Below are positions 47,731 to 59,224 of a stretch of DNA of 64,000 nt, piece by piece (within the stretch, counting starts at the first letter, position 1; the number at the start of each line of letters is the position of its first letter). The DNA is taken from assembly GCF_014205135.1 (NCBI RefSeq), contig NZ_JACHMY010000001.1, forward strand, positions 1,302,001 through 1,366,000, in the 5' to 3' direction. This DNA is from Kribbella italica (GTDB lineage Bacteria > Actinomycetota > Actinomycetes > Propionibacteriales > Kribbellaceae). The position numbers and the translations under genes are program-made. The notes under the pieces are model-generated. The model worked only from the letters and a program-made list of their open reading frames with translations, had not been told where the DNA came from and did no database searches.

Positions 47731-48960
47731 GTGCACCAGCGTTCCGTAGTACGGGTCGGCGCGTCGCTGATCGTTGCGTCGTTGGCCCTGACTGCCTGCG
47801 GTTCACGCAGTGACGACAACGGTGGCGGGGGCTCCGGCGACGCGACCAAGACGGCCAAGATCGGCGTGATCGCGCCGCTGTCGGGCGACCTGTCGGCGCT
47901 TGGTCTGGGTATCCAGCACTCGGTCGAGCTGGCCGTGAAGCAGGCCAACGACTCCGGCGCCGTTCCGGGCTGGAAGTTCGAGGTCTCGGCCAAGGACGAC
48001 GAGGGCAAGACGGACCCGGCCAAGAACGCGGCCACCGCGCTCGCCGGTGACAAGGACGTGATCGGTGTCGTCGGCACCCTGAACACCAGCACGAGCCTGC
48101 AGGTTCAGCCGGTGCTCGCGCCGAAGAACATCGCCCAGGTCTCGCCGGCCAACACCGGCCCCGCCCTGACCCAGGGTGCGGACTGGCAGAAGAGCCCGAA
48201 GCGGCCGTACCCGACGTACTTCCGCACCTGCACCACGGACGCCGTCCAGGGTCCGTTCGCGGCGCGCTACCTGTACAACACCGCGAAGATCACCAAGGTC
48301 GCGACGATCCACGACAAGAAGGCGTACGGCCAGGGTCTGGTCGGCACCTTCACCGAGGAGTTCAAGAAGCTCGGCGGTCAGGTCACCTCGGCCGAGACGA
48401 TCACCGCCGACGAGAGCAACTTCTCCGCCGTCGTCTCGGCGATCAAGCCGTCCGCCCCGCAGGCGGTCTACTACGGCGGTGAGTACCCGCAGGCCGGGCC
48501 GCTGTCGCAGCAGATGAAGGCGGCCGGTCTGAACGTCCCGCTGATGGGCGGCGACGGCATCTTCGACCCGAAGTACATCCAGCTCGGTGGCAAGACCTCC
48601 ACCAGCGACCTGGCCACCTCGGTCGGCGCGCCGACCGACGCGCTGCCGTCGGCGAAGAAGTTCGTCGAGGACTACAAGGCGGGGAACTACCCGGAGCCGT
48701 ACGGTGCGTACGGCGGCTACTCCTACGACGCGGCCAACGCGCTCATCGCCGCCCTGAAGGAGTCCCTGAAGGACGCCACCGACGTCGAGTCGGCCCGTCC
48801 GAAGACCGTCGAGGCGCTCGGCAAGGTCTCCTTCGAAGGTGTGACCGGCAAGGTCGCCTTCGACCAGTACGGCGACACCACCTCCAAGGTGCTGACCGTC
48901 TACAAGGTCGACGCCGGTAAGTGGGCGACCGTGGAGACCAAGGACTTCGAAGCAAACTAG
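47731..48960 (+). CDS. livJ: Branched-chain amino acid ABC transporter substrate-binding lipoprotein
   Basis: 409-aa lipoprotein with lipobox ALTACG (Cys ~23), then a Gly/Asp/Ser linker and a Leu/Ile/Val-binding periplasmic fold: TAKIGVIAPLSGDLSALG, DDEGKTDPAKNAATAL and GGEYPQAGPLSQQ. Captures the substrate for the LivHMGF complex encoded next. GTG 47731 is chosen because GGGAGGA is four bases upstream; ATG 47719 would lie on top of that site. A 12-bp hairpin separates it from livH and probably lowers permease expression. Confidence 0.93.
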   Translation: MHQRSVVRVGASLIVASLALTACGSRSDDNGGGGSGDATKTAKIGVIAPLSGDLSALGLGIQHSVELAVKQANDSGAVPGWKFEVSAKDDEGKTDPAKNAATALAGDKDVIGVVGTLNTSTSLQVQPVLAPKNIAQVSPANTGPALTQGADWQKSPKRPYPTYFRTCTTDAVQGPFAARYLYNTAKITKVATIHDKKAYGQGLVGTFTEEFKKLGGQVTSAETITADESNFSAVVSAIKPSAPQAVYYGGEYPQAGPLSQQMKAAGLNVPLMGGDGIFDPKYIQLGGKTSTSDLATSVGAPTDALPSAKKFVEDYKAGNYPEPYGAYGGYSYDAANALIAALKESLKDATDVESARPKTVEALGKVSFEGVTGKVAFDQYGDTTSKVLTVYKVDAGKWATVETKDFEAN

Positions 48961-48973
48961 TCGGCCTCGTGTC

Positions 48974-49005
48974 CGGGGGTGGGAGCGAAAGTTCTCCCAC
49001 CCCCG
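48974..49005 (+). terminator. 12-bp hairpin between livJ and livH (partial terminator)
   Basis: CGGGGGTGGGAG (48974-48985) pairs exactly with CTCCCACCCCCG (48994-49005), loop CGAAAGTT, no U-tract. Such intercistronic stems after binding-protein genes usually stabilise upstream mRNA or attenuate read-through. Confidence 0.7.
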
Positions 49006-49040
49006 TGGCATGTCGGCACAGAGGTAGTTAGGAGGTCGAC

Positions 49041-50354
49041 GTGGACCAGTTCTTCCAGCAGCTCGTGAACGGGCTGACTCTCGGGTCGTTGTACGCCCTG
49101 ATCGCGGTCGGGTACACCGTCGTCTACGGCATCGTGCAGCTGATCAACTTCGCGCACGGCGAGATCTTCATGATCGGCGCCTTCGGCGCCCTGACGACGT
49201 ACTTGTTGTTCTTCGACGGGCAGACCAGCGTCTGGATCCTGCCGGTGATGATCATCGGGGCGATCATCGCCTCGACCGCCACCGCGGTGGCGATGGAACG
49301 TGTCGCGTACCGTCCCCTGCGGAACGCGCCACGGCTCGCACCGCTGATCACCGCGATCGGGATCTCGGTGTTCCTGCAGGAGTTCATCCGGCTCCTGTAC
49401 GACCGGCCGCAGTGGACGCTCGTCGTGATCGCCCCGGTCGTGGTGTGGGTGGCGTACGTCGTGGCCACCCGCGGGCTGAAGCTCAACCTGAACCACCCCG
49501 TGACGAAGTGGCACGACCGGACGCCGTTGATCGCCGCCGGTGTCGTCGCGCTGCTGGTCTGGGCCCTGGTCCGCCGGCTCGTCGACCCCGGCTACGCCTT
49601 CACGCCCGTCGTCCTGATCGCCGGCGTGGTCGTCGGCGTGGGCGCCGCCTGGCTGCTGGCCCGGACCGGGTCCGGTGCCGAGCGCGCGAAGCTCCTGCTG
49701 ACGCCCTCGTTACAGCTGGCCGGCGGGGCCGTCGTCCTGCTCGAGGTCCTCTGGGTGGTCTACCGCGAGATCCTCAGCTCGATCGAGTGGCCGAGCGCGA
49801 AGCAGCGCATCCCGTTCCCGCAGATCGACGTGGTCACCGGGTCGGCGCTGCAGCTCGGGGGCGTGACGATCCAGCGGTCGGCGGTCTTCACCGTCGGCGC
49901 GCTGATCGTCTGCACCGCGATCCTGTGGTACTTCATCAACCGGACCCGGCTGGGCCGCGGCATGCTCGCGGTCTCGCAGGATCCCGACACCGCGCGCCTG
50001 ATGGGCATCAACGTCGACCGGATCATCGTGGTCGCGTTCGCGCTCGGCGCCGTACTGGCCGCCGTCGCCGGTGTCTCGCAGGGTCTGCAGAACAACAACA
50101 TCGAGTTCCGGATGGGCTTCCTGGCCGGTCTGAAGGCGTTCACCGCCGCGGTGCTCGGTGGGATCGGCAACATCTACGGTGCGGTCGCCGGTGGTCTGGT
50201 GCTCGGCGTCGTCGAGGCGATGGCCACCCAGTACATCCCCGGTCAGTTCGGTGGGAGTACCTGGAAGGACGTCTGGGCGTTCGTCATCCTGATTCTGGTA
50301 CTGGTCTTCAGGCCGCAGGGCCTGCTCGGGGCGAGGGTGGTGGATCGCGCATGA
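49041..50354 (+). CDS. livH: Branched-chain amino acid ABC permease LivH
   Basis: 437 aa, about nine to ten hydrophobic segments, start LTLGSLYALIAVGYTVVYGI and ASTATAVAMERVAYRPLR, typical LivH. A longer than usual middle region (residues ~130-250) adds extra membrane segments, seen in some actinobacterial LivH. C-terminal LGGIGNIYGAVAGGLVLG is the permease-ATPase contact region. GTG with GGAGG upstream. Overlaps livM by four bases. Confidence 0.93.
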   Translation: MDQFFQQLVNGLTLGSLYALIAVGYTVVYGIVQLINFAHGEIFMIGAFGALTTYLLFFDGQTSVWILPVMIIGAIIASTATAVAMERVAYRPLRNAPRLAPLITAIGISVFLQEFIRLLYDRPQWTLVVIAPVVVWVAYVVATRGLKLNLNHPVTKWHDRTPLIAAGVVALLVWALVRRLVDPGYAFTPVVLIAGVVVGVGAAWLLARTGSGAERAKLLLTPSLQLAGGAVVLLEVLWVVYREILSSIEWPSAKQRIPFPQIDVVTGSALQLGGVTIQRSAVFTVGALIVCTAILWYFINRTRLGRGMLAVSQDPDTARLMGINVDRIIVVAFALGAVLAAVAGVSQGLQNNNIEFRMGFLAGLKAFTAAVLGGIGNIYGAVAGGLVLGVVEAMATQYIPGQFGGSTWKDVWAFVILILVLVFRPQGLLGARVVDRA

Positions 50355-52051
50355 CGCAGGTCGACACGACAACCGGTACGACGGAACCGGCGGCGGCGCC
50401 GTCGAAGGCCGCCTGGCCGCTCGGTCTCGCGGGTGTGGTCCTGGTGATCGCCGGCTCCTTCCTGTCCTGGAGCTACGACGGTTCGATCCTGGGCGACCTG
50501 TCGATCAACTTCTACCCCGGCGGGCTGCAGATCCTGGCGATCATCGCCGCCCTGCTCGCGCTGGTGCTGCTGCTGGCCGAGCGCGGTCCGCTCAGCCGGC
50601 TGAACGTCTGGCTCGACACGACCCTGGGCCTGCGGGCGCTGGGCCTCACGATGACGCTCTACATGCTGCTGGTGCTGATCGCGATCACCGTCGAGTCCGA
50701 CGGCCTGATCAACGTCAACCCCGGCGGCTGGATCTCCTTCGTCGGTGCGGTCGCGCTCCTGGTCTCGTCCCGGATGCTGCCGCTGCGGACGCTGCACGAC
50801 ATGGGCAAGGCGAAGCTCCCGGGCTGGTCGGAGATCCTCGCGATCGCCGTCCTGATGGCGTCGGTGCTGTTCGTCTCGGCGTACGCGCTGGGTCTGGACG
50901 ACGCCTGGGGCTTCGTGCTCTGCCTGGTGTTCATCGCGGCCGTCGTGGCCGCGCTGTTCCGGACCGGCTCGATGACGTGGGTCGGCCACGCCGCGCAGCG
51001 GCACAAGAAGGTGCTGACACTGTCGTCGTTCGTCGTCGCCTTCCTGTTCCCGTTCACCCAGAACGGCTCGGACGCGAACATGTCGATCGCGACCCAGGTG
51101 CTGGTCTTCGCGGCCACCGCCATGGGCCTGAACATCGTGGTCGGCCTGGCCGGCCTGCTGGACCTCGGGTACATCGCGTTCCTCGGCTCCGGCGCGTACG
51201 TCGCGGCGATGCTGTCGAACTCGGCGTTCGCGACGATCGGCTGGACCCCGCCGTTCCTGGTCGTGGTCCTGGTCGGTGCCTGCGTGGCGGCGACCTTCGG
51301 CCTGATCATCGGTTCACCGACGCTGCGGGTCTCCGGCGACTACCTGGCGATCGTGACGCTGGGCTTCGGTGAGATCTTCCGGCTCGCGATGGCGAACCTG
51401 GACGGCAACAACGGGCCGAACCTGACCAACGGCCCGAACGGCATCCCGGGCATCCCCGACCTGCAGGTGGGTGGCTTCAACTTCGGCGACGAGCACAACA
51501 TCGCCGGGATCGATCTCGGGCGCTTCTCGAACTACTACTTCCTGCTGCTGGTCCTGATCGGCGGCATCATCCTGGTCTTCGCCCGGCTGAACAACAGCCG
51601 GATCGGGCGGGGCTGGGTGGCGATCCGGGAGGACGAGAAGGCCGCCGAGGCGATGGGCGTGAACGTCTTCGGCCTGAAGCTGCTGGCGTTCGCGGTCGGC
51701 GCGTTCCTGGCCGGTCTGGCCGGCACGATCAAGGCGCACCAGGACGGAGCGGTCAGTCCCGACCAGTACGTCTTCCTGGAGTCGGCGTTTCTGCTGGCGG
51801 CCATCGTGCTCGGCGGTATGGGCACCATCGCCGGTGTGTTGCTCGGTGCAACGATCCTGAAGCTGCTGCCGGAGAAGCTGCGGTTCTTCTCGGAGTACCG
51901 GCTGCTGCTGTTCGGTCTGCTGCTGGTGCTGATGATGCGGTTCCGCCCCGAGGGCCTGGTGGCCAGCCGCAGACGGCAGTTGGAGTTCCACGAAGAGGAC
52001 GAGGAGCTGGCCGTCGCGGTCGAGCAAGAACTCGTCGAGGAGGCGAAATGA
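50351..52051 (+). CDS. livM: Branched-chain amino acid ABC permease LivM
   Basis: 566 aa. An extra N-terminal membrane region (~20-220, five or six helices) precedes the standard LivM core (~240-530), which has GLAGLLDLGYIAFLGSGAY, SPTLRVSGDYLAIVTLGFGE and NSRIGRGWVAIREDEKAAEAM. The C-terminus is acidic and extends past the usual end. Starts inside the livH stop; ends four bases into livG. Confidence 0.94.
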   Translation: MTQVDTTTGTTEPAAAPSKAAWPLGLAGVVLVIAGSFLSWSYDGSILGDLSINFYPGGLQILAIIAALLALVLLLAERGPLSRLNVWLDTTLGLRALGLTMTLYMLLVLIAITVESDGLINVNPGGWISFVGAVALLVSSRMLPLRTLHDMGKAKLPGWSEILAIAVLMASVLFVSAYALGLDDAWGFVLCLVFIAAVVAALFRTGSMTWVGHAAQRHKKVLTLSSFVVAFLFPFTQNGSDANMSIATQVLVFAATAMGLNIVVGLAGLLDLGYIAFLGSGAYVAAMLSNSAFATIGWTPPFLVVVLVGACVAATFGLIIGSPTLRVSGDYLAIVTLGFGEIFRLAMANLDGNNGPNLTNGPNGIPGIPDLQVGGFNFGDEHNIAGIDLGRFSNYYFLLLVLIGGIILVFARLNNSRIGRGWVAIREDEKAAEAMGVNVFGLKLLAFAVGAFLAGLAGTIKAHQDGAVSPDQYVFLESAFLLAAIVLGGMGTIAGVLLGATILKLLPEKLRFFSEYRLLLFGLLLVLMMRFRPEGLVASRRRQLEFHEEDEELAVAVEQELVEEAK

Positions 52052-52908
52052 CCGTCACGGAACCGGCGCCGAGTGCGCCGAGCACCGGCCGGCCGGTGCT
52101 GGAGGCCTCCGGGGTCACCATGCGGTTCGGTGGTCTGCTGGCCGTCAACGACGTCAACCTGACCGTCCGCGAGGGCGAGATCGTCGGGCTGATCGGCCCG
52201 AACGGCGCCGGCAAGACGACGTTCTTCAACTGCCTGACCGGGCTGTACAAGCCGACCAGCGGTCAGGTCCGGTTCGAGGGCACGCCGTTGCCGCCCAAGC
52301 CGCGGGCCGTGGTCAAGGCGGGGATGGCGCGGACGTTCCAGAACATCCGCCTGTTCGCCAACATGACCGCGCTGGAGAACGTCATGGTGGGCCGGTACTG
52401 CCGGACGTCGGCCGGTGCGCTGACGTCGGTGCTGCACGGCCCGAAGTACCGTCGCGAGGAGGCGGCCACCCGGGCGCGGGCCCAGGAGCTGCTCGAGTTC
52501 GTCGGGCTCGGCAGGTCGACCGAGCACCTCGCGCGGAACATGCCGTACGGCGACCAGCGGCGGCTCGAGATCGCCCGCGCGCTGGCCACCGACCCGAAGC
52601 TCATCCTGCTGGACGAGCCGACGGCCGGTATGAACCCGCAGGAGACCAAGCAGGCCAGCGACCTGATCTTCAAGATCCGGGACTCGGGCCTGTCGGTGGT
52701 CGTGATCGAGCACGACATGCGGTTCATCTTCAACCTGTGCGACCGGGTGCTGTGCCTGGTCCGCGGTGAGACGCTGATCGAGGGCCTGCCGGGTGAGGTG
52801 CAGTCGGACCCGCGGGTGATCGAGGCCTACATCGGCACCGGCGAGGACGACGACGAGGACGAGTCGAGCGACGGACGGCCGCAGGACGGTCCGGAGGAGG
52901 GGCGATGA
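52048..52908 (+). CDS. livG: Branched-chain amino acid ABC ATPase LivG
   Basis: 286-aa ATPase. Walker A GPNGAGKTTFF, the LivG-type Q-loop region MARTFQNIRLF, signature MPYGDQRRLEIARAL (the family's LSYGxQR variant), Walker B LILLDEPTAGMN and H-loop IEHDMRF. Acidic C-terminal tail. Overlaps both neighbours by four bases. Confidence 0.95.
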   Translation: MTVTEPAPSAPSTGRPVLEASGVTMRFGGLLAVNDVNLTVREGEIVGLIGPNGAGKTTFFNCLTGLYKPTSGQVRFEGTPLPPKPRAVVKAGMARTFQNIRLFANMTALENVMVGRYCRTSAGALTSVLHGPKYRREEAATRARAQELLEFVGLGRSTEHLARNMPYGDQRRLEIARALATDPKLILLDEPTAGMNPQETKQASDLIFKIRDSGLSVVVIEHDMRFIFNLCDRVLCLVRGETLIEGLPGEVQSDPRVIEAYIGTGEDDDEDESSDGRPQDGPEEGR

Positions 52909-53621
52909 CCGCGATGCTAGAGGTCCGCGACCTCGAGGTTGCCTACGGCAAGATCGTCGCGGTGAAGAAGATCAGCTTCTCCGTCGAGCAGGGGCAGGTG
53001 GTGTCGCTGATCGGCACCAACGGCGCCGGCAAGACGACCACGCTGCGGACGATCTCGGGGCTGCTGCGCCCGACGGCGGGCGAGATCCTGTTCCAGGGTC
53101 AGCGGATCGACGACGTACCGGCCCACGACATCGTCACGATGGGGCTGGCGCACTCGCCCGAGGGCCGGCGGATCTTCCCCCGGCTGTCGGTCGAGGAGAA
53201 CCTGCTGCTCGGCGCGTTCACCCGCAACGACCAGTCGGCGATCCGGACCGACCTCGAGGCGGCGTACGCGCTGTTCCCGATCCTGGGGGAGCGGCGCAAG
53301 CAGCCGGCCGGGACGTTCTCCGGTGGTGAGCAGCAGATGCTGGCGATGGGCCGGGCGATGATGAGCCGTCCCAAGCTGCTGATGCTCGACGAGCCGTCGA
53401 TGGGCCTGTCGCCGATCATGATGAAGCGGATCATGACGACCGTCACCGAGCTGCAGAAGCAGGGCACCACGATCCTGCTGGTCGAGCAGAACGCCCAGGC
53501 GGCGCTCAAGCGCGCCGACTACGGCTACGTCCTGGAGGTCGGCAAGATCGTCGTCCAGGGCACCGGCCGCGAGCTCCTGGTCAACGACGACGTCCGCAAG
53601 GCGTACCTCGGCGAGGACTGA
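52905..53621 (+). CDS. livF: Branched-chain amino acid ABC ATPase LivF
   Basis: 238-aa ATPase. Walker A GTNGAGKTTTLR, LAHSPEGRRIFPRLSVEENL (LivF hallmark), signature FSGGEQQMLAMGRAMM, Walker B LLMLDEPSMGLSP and H-loop replaced by VEQNAQAAL, as normal for LivF. Last gene of the liv operon, followed 18 bases later by a strong intrinsic terminator. Confidence 0.96.
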   Translation: MTAMLEVRDLEVAYGKIVAVKKISFSVEQGQVVSLIGTNGAGKTTTLRTISGLLRPTAGEILFQGQRIDDVPAHDIVTMGLAHSPEGRRIFPRLSVEENLLLGAFTRNDQSAIRTDLEAAYALFPILGERRKQPAGTFSGGEQQMLAMGRAMMSRPKLLMLDEPSMGLSPIMMKRIMTTVTELQKQGTTILLVEQNAQAALKRADYGYVLEVGKIVVQGTGRELLVNDDVRKAYLGED

Positions 53622-53639
53622 CCCGTAGCTTCACCGACA

Positions 53640-53680
53640 GGAGCCGAGGGCCCCCACTTTGGGGGCCCTCGGCTCCTTTT
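53640..53680 (+). terminator. Intrinsic terminator of the liv operon
   Basis: GGAGCCGAGGGCCCCC (53640-53655) and GGGGGCCCTCGGCTCC (53661-53676) form a 16-bp perfect stem with loop ACTTT, followed by TTTT. The clearest rho-independent terminator in the window. Confidence 0.95.
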
Positions 53681-53781
53681 GTAGGGGTGGATTGTATGGG
53701 TTGTACCTGTTGTGCACGCTCGGTCACGGTTAGCGTCGGGTGCGTCAACTGATTTCCGCCCGGACGACGAGGAGGAACATC

Positions 53782-54204
53782 ATGAGAACGCAACGATCGA
53801 TCGGTGTGCTGCTGGCGTGCTGCCTGCTGATGCTGCTGGGGGTGAACACCGCGTCCGCCCACCCGGCCGAGCCCGTCGCTCCGGCGCCCGCTGCCGCGGT
53901 CCCTGAGCCGCACAGCTACTACATGTGGTGCCGCAGCCCCACGGGACTGATCTCGTACCCGAAGGACCCCAGCGAGTGTCGCGGCGGGAACATCAAGATC
54001 ATCTCGACCTACGACGGCGCGGTGCACGGCGCGATCGACATGTACGCGCTGGAGCACAAGCTGGTCCGGCCGTACAAGACCTGGACCGAGGCCTACCGCG
54101 CGTGCACGGCCGAGATCATCTGCGACCTGATCGTGGCGGTGGTGCAGACCTACCTGCTGACGAAGCTGAGCATCGCGTACAAGTTCCTGCGGACCCTGCT
54201 CTGA
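53782..54204 (+). CDS. Small secreted protein of unknown function
   Basis: 140 aa. Signal peptide 1-26 (ending TASA before HPAEP), then a Pro/Ala-rich linker and a core with four cysteines after the signal (WCRSP, ECRGG, RACTAEIICDL), possibly two disulfides. The C-terminal ~25 residues are hydrophobic and could be an amphipathic or membrane helix. No family recognised. ATG 53782 with GGAGGA upstream. Transcribed alone, ending in a hairpin shared with the convergent DUF554 gene. Confidence 0.75.
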   Translation: MRTQRSIGVLLACCLLMLLGVNTASAHPAEPVAPAPAAAVPEPHSYYMWCRSPTGLISYPKDPSECRGGNIKIISTYDGAVHGAIDMYALEHKLVRPYKTWTEAYRACTAEIICDLIVAVVQTYLLTKLSIAYKFLRTLL

Positions 54205-54210
54205 CCGTCT

Positions 54211-54248
54211 GGTTGCCGTCCGCAACCGTTCAGTTGCGGACGACAACC
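54211..54248. terminator. Bidirectional hairpin between small secreted protein and DUF554 genes
   Basis: GGTTGCCGTCCGCAAC (54211-54226) and GTTGCGGACGACAACC (54233-54248) pair with one mismatch, loop six bases. The DUF554 stop codon lies partly in the loop. Confidence 0.8.
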
Positions 54249-54970
54249 AGGAGCTGGACGAGGAGTGGTGCGACGATCAGGGCCGGCAGGAGGTCGGCGA
54301 CGGCGACCTGCTTGATCTTCAGCAGCCGCAACGCCACGCCGATCAGCAGCAGCCCACCGGTGGCGCCCAGGGCCGTGACATGGGCCTCCGGCAACACATC
54401 GCCGAGCAAGGCCCCCACAGCCGTCATCAGGCCCTGGATGACCAGTACGACGAGCGCCGACGCCGCGACGCCCCAGCCGAGCGACGCGGCGAAGGCGATC
54501 GAGGCGAAGCCGTCCAGCACCGCCTTCAGGAACAGCTGGTCGGCGCCCCGGCCCAGTCCGTCGGACAGCGCGCCCAGGAACGTCAGCGGGCCGACGCAGA
54601 ACACCATCGACGACGTCACGAAGCCTTCGACGAAGGTGCTCTCACCCTCGCCGCGGCTGAACCGGTGCTGCAGCCAGCTGCCGAAGCCCTCCAGGCGTTG
54701 CTCGATCTTCAGCAGCGACCCGGCGATCCCGCCGATCAGCATCGCGCCGAGTACGATCAGCACCGGGGCGCTGTCGCCGACCGCGTCGCTGAGGGCCGCG
54801 TCGCCGACGGTGAGTGCCGACGTGACCGCGATCAGCAGCGTGACCAGGCCGAGGGCGTCGGTGACCAGGTCGCGGGTCCGGCCGGGCAGGCGGTGCCCGA
54901 TCAGGACGCCGAGGACCGAGCCGACAAGAACCGTCGCGACGTTCACGACGGTGCCGATTCCGATGAACAA
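54230..54970 (-). CDS. DUF554 family membrane protein
   Basis: 246 aa, seven or so hydrophobic segments, with GTVVNVATVLVGSVLGVLIG at the start, GSLLKIEQRLEGFG and SSMVFCVGPLTFLGAL, the DUF554 (YdfK/YqgA) signatures. Function unknown, possibly a transporter. TTG 54970 is chosen because GGAGAG lies five bases upstream; extension to 55030 gives non-family sequence. Confidence 0.87.
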   Translation of the reverse strand: MFIGIGTVVNVATVLVGSVLGVLIGHRLPGRTRDLVTDALGLVTLLIAVTSALTVGDAALSDAVGDSAPVLIVLGAMLIGGIAGSLLKIEQRLEGFGSWLQHRFSRGEGESTFVEGFVTSSMVFCVGPLTFLGALSDGLGRGADQLFLKAVLDGFASIAFAASLGWGVAASALVVLVIQGLMTAVGALLGDVLPEAHVTALGATGGLLLIGVALRLLKIKQVAVADLLPALIVAPLLVQLLVVVRN

Positions 54971-55119
54971 GCGTGCTCTCCGATCGCCGGCGATCACAGC
55001 CGGTGTGGTGGTGGTCGCGTCGCTTTGCAAGCGACCGCCGAAGCCCTACTGTTGCGCGGGGACGAGCGTATCCGCCCGGTCCTGTTCACCTCGGGGGTGG
55101 ATCACACCAGGAGGCCGAC

Positions 55120-55731
55120 GTGGCAGCTGCCATCGAGGTGCGCGACGCACGCCCCGACGATGCCGCTGCCCTGGTGACGCTGTGGGGTGAGATGTCGATC
55201 GGCACCGGTCACCAGCGTGCGCTGGCCGCACCGACGCCGGCGTCGGTGCGGGCCTCGATCGCCCGGCTCGGCAAGGATCCCGGGGCCCGGCTGGTGGTCG
55301 GCGAGCTCGACGGGCACGTCAGCGGGATGGTCTACCTGCGCCGTACGCCGATCTCCCCGCTGCACGTCGAGGAGACGATGACGGTCGAGTACCTGCACGT
55401 CACCGACCAGGCCCGGCGCCACGGACTGGGCAAGGCGCTGGTCGCCGAGGCCGCCGCGTGGGCCGAGCACGAGAACTGCCCGTACCTCGGTGTCGTCGCC
55501 CCACCGCTGGCCCGGGAGGCGAACCGGTTCCTCGCCCGCCTCGGACTCGGCCAGGCCGCCGTACTGCGGTTCGCCGGCACGCACACCGTCCGTCGCCGGC
55601 TCGCGGCCGAGCACGCGCCGAACCTGCTGGCGATGCTGTCGTCACGCCGTTCGGTGATCGCTCGCCGGGCCCAGCTCGGGCACCGGTCCGACCTCACTTC
55701 TCCGGCGGAGCCTGAATCAGCTGGCAGGTGA
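55120..55731 (+). CDS. GNAT-family N-acetyltransferase
   Basis: 203 aa single GNAT domain: IEVRDARPDDAAALVTLW at the start, YLHVTDQARRHGLGKALVAE (acetyl-CoA loop RRHGLG) and ANRFLARLGLGQ near the end of the fold; a basic C-terminal tail of ~45 residues follows. GTG 55120 with AGGAGG six bases upstream. Its last 38 bases overlap the convergent thioesterase gene. Acceptor unknown. Confidence 0.88.
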   Translation: MAAAIEVRDARPDDAAALVTLWGEMSIGTGHQRALAAPTPASVRASIARLGKDPGARLVVGELDGHVSGMVYLRRTPISPLHVEETMTVEYLHVTDQARRHGLGKALVAEAAAWAEHENCPYLGVVAPPLAREANRFLARLGLGQAAVLRFAGTHTVRRRLAAEHAPNLLAMLSSRRSVIARRAQLGHRSDLTSPAEPESAGR

Positions 55732-56125
55732 TCCGCGCGGTGCAGACCCGCTTGTCCCGCTCGTCGGTGACGACGATCTCGTACGACGTGGTGGTGCGGC
55801 CCAGGTAGATCGGCGTGGCCACACCGGTCACGACGCCGTCCCGGACGGCCCGGTGGTGGGTCGCGTTGATGTCGACGCCGACCGCGACCTTTCCGTACTG
55901 CGCCGCGTGCAGGGCGGACCCGATCGACCCGAGGCTCTCGGCGAGCACGCAGGACGCGCCGCCGTGCAGCAGCCCGTACGGCTGGGTGTTGCCCTTGACC
56001 GGCATCGTCGCCACGACCCGCTCGGGCGACGCCTCGCTGACCGCGATGCCCATCGCGCTGAGCAAAGTGCCCTCGACGTCCATCCCCGGCGGCAGCGCCG
56101 TCCCTCCACCACTCTGATCACTCAC
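55694..56125 (-). CDS. PaaI-type hotdog-fold thioesterase
   Basis: 143 aa acyl-CoA thioesterase. The fold's catalytic region is LLHGGASCVLAESLGSIGS (HGG and Glu), and VDINATHHRAV is the typical downstream strand. Likely hydrolyses small or aromatic acyl-CoAs. GTG 56125 has TAGTCT (plus 56133-56138) 7 bases upstream and no Shine-Dalgarno. It is divergent from polA; 64 bases separate the starts. Confidence 0.88.
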   Translation of the reverse strand: MSDQSGGGTALPPGMDVEGTLLSAMGIAVSEASPERVVATMPVKGNTQPYGLLHGGASCVLAESLGSIGSALHAAQYGKVAVGVDINATHHRAVRDGVVTGVATPIYLGRTTTSYEIVVTDERDKRVCTARITCQLIQAPPEK

Positions 56126-56177
56126 AGAGCGCAGACTACCTTCGCCCGGCGTGAGAGAAACTGTCCGTGCCACCCAC

Positions 56178-56183
56178 TAGAGT
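56178..56183 (+). promoter_or_regulatory. -10 element of a probable leaderless polA promoter
   Basis: TAGAGT, six bases (CGGTAC) before the polA GTG. No Shine-Dalgarno is present. Confidence 0.55.
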
Positions 56184-56189
56184 CGGTAC

Positions 56190-58925
<2,736 letters not shown>

Positions 58926-58946
58926 CTCCCCGCGAGCCGAACCTGC

Positions 58947-58978
58947 CCGATCAGCCGATCAGCCGATCAGCCGATCAG
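58947..58978 (+). repeat. Four perfect tandem copies of an 8-base unit
   Basis: CCGATCAG repeated four times without change, between the polA stop and its terminator. Possible slippage locus. Confidence 0.9.
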
Positions 58979-59015
58979 CCCGTGGGTCCGCGAGCATTCT
59001 CGCGGACCCACGGGC
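58978..59015 (+). terminator. 17-bp perfect terminator hairpin of polA
   Basis: GCCCGTGGGTCCGCGAG (58978-58994) pairs fully with CTCGCGGACCCACGGGC (58999-59015), loop CATT. No long U-tract. Confidence 0.85.
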
Positions 59016-59155
59016 GGCGGTGACCTCGAATTGAGCCCTGGAACTCCACGGACGCAGGGCGGACACCTGCTCCCGCCCTACGCGACCAACTCGGCGAATC
59101 AATTTCCGCTTCCACCGCTCGATCTGTGCCTCGGTCAGGTCGCGGTGGTTTAGTC

Positions 59156-59183
59156 GGTGCCCGGTGCCCGGTGCCCGGTGCCC
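59156..59183 (+). repeat. Four perfect tandem copies of a 7-base unit
   Basis: GGTGCCC four times in a row, 41 bases beyond the stop of the minus-strand unknown gene. The rest of 59016-59224 shows no gene. Confidence 0.9.
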
Positions 59184-59224
59184 GGATCAGTCGGCCAGGG
59201 ACGAACGTCCATGGTGAACCTCGG

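Noticed and set aside
58947..58978. Possible CRISPR array from short repeats
   Set aside because: Units are 8 bases with no spacers; no cas genes in the window.
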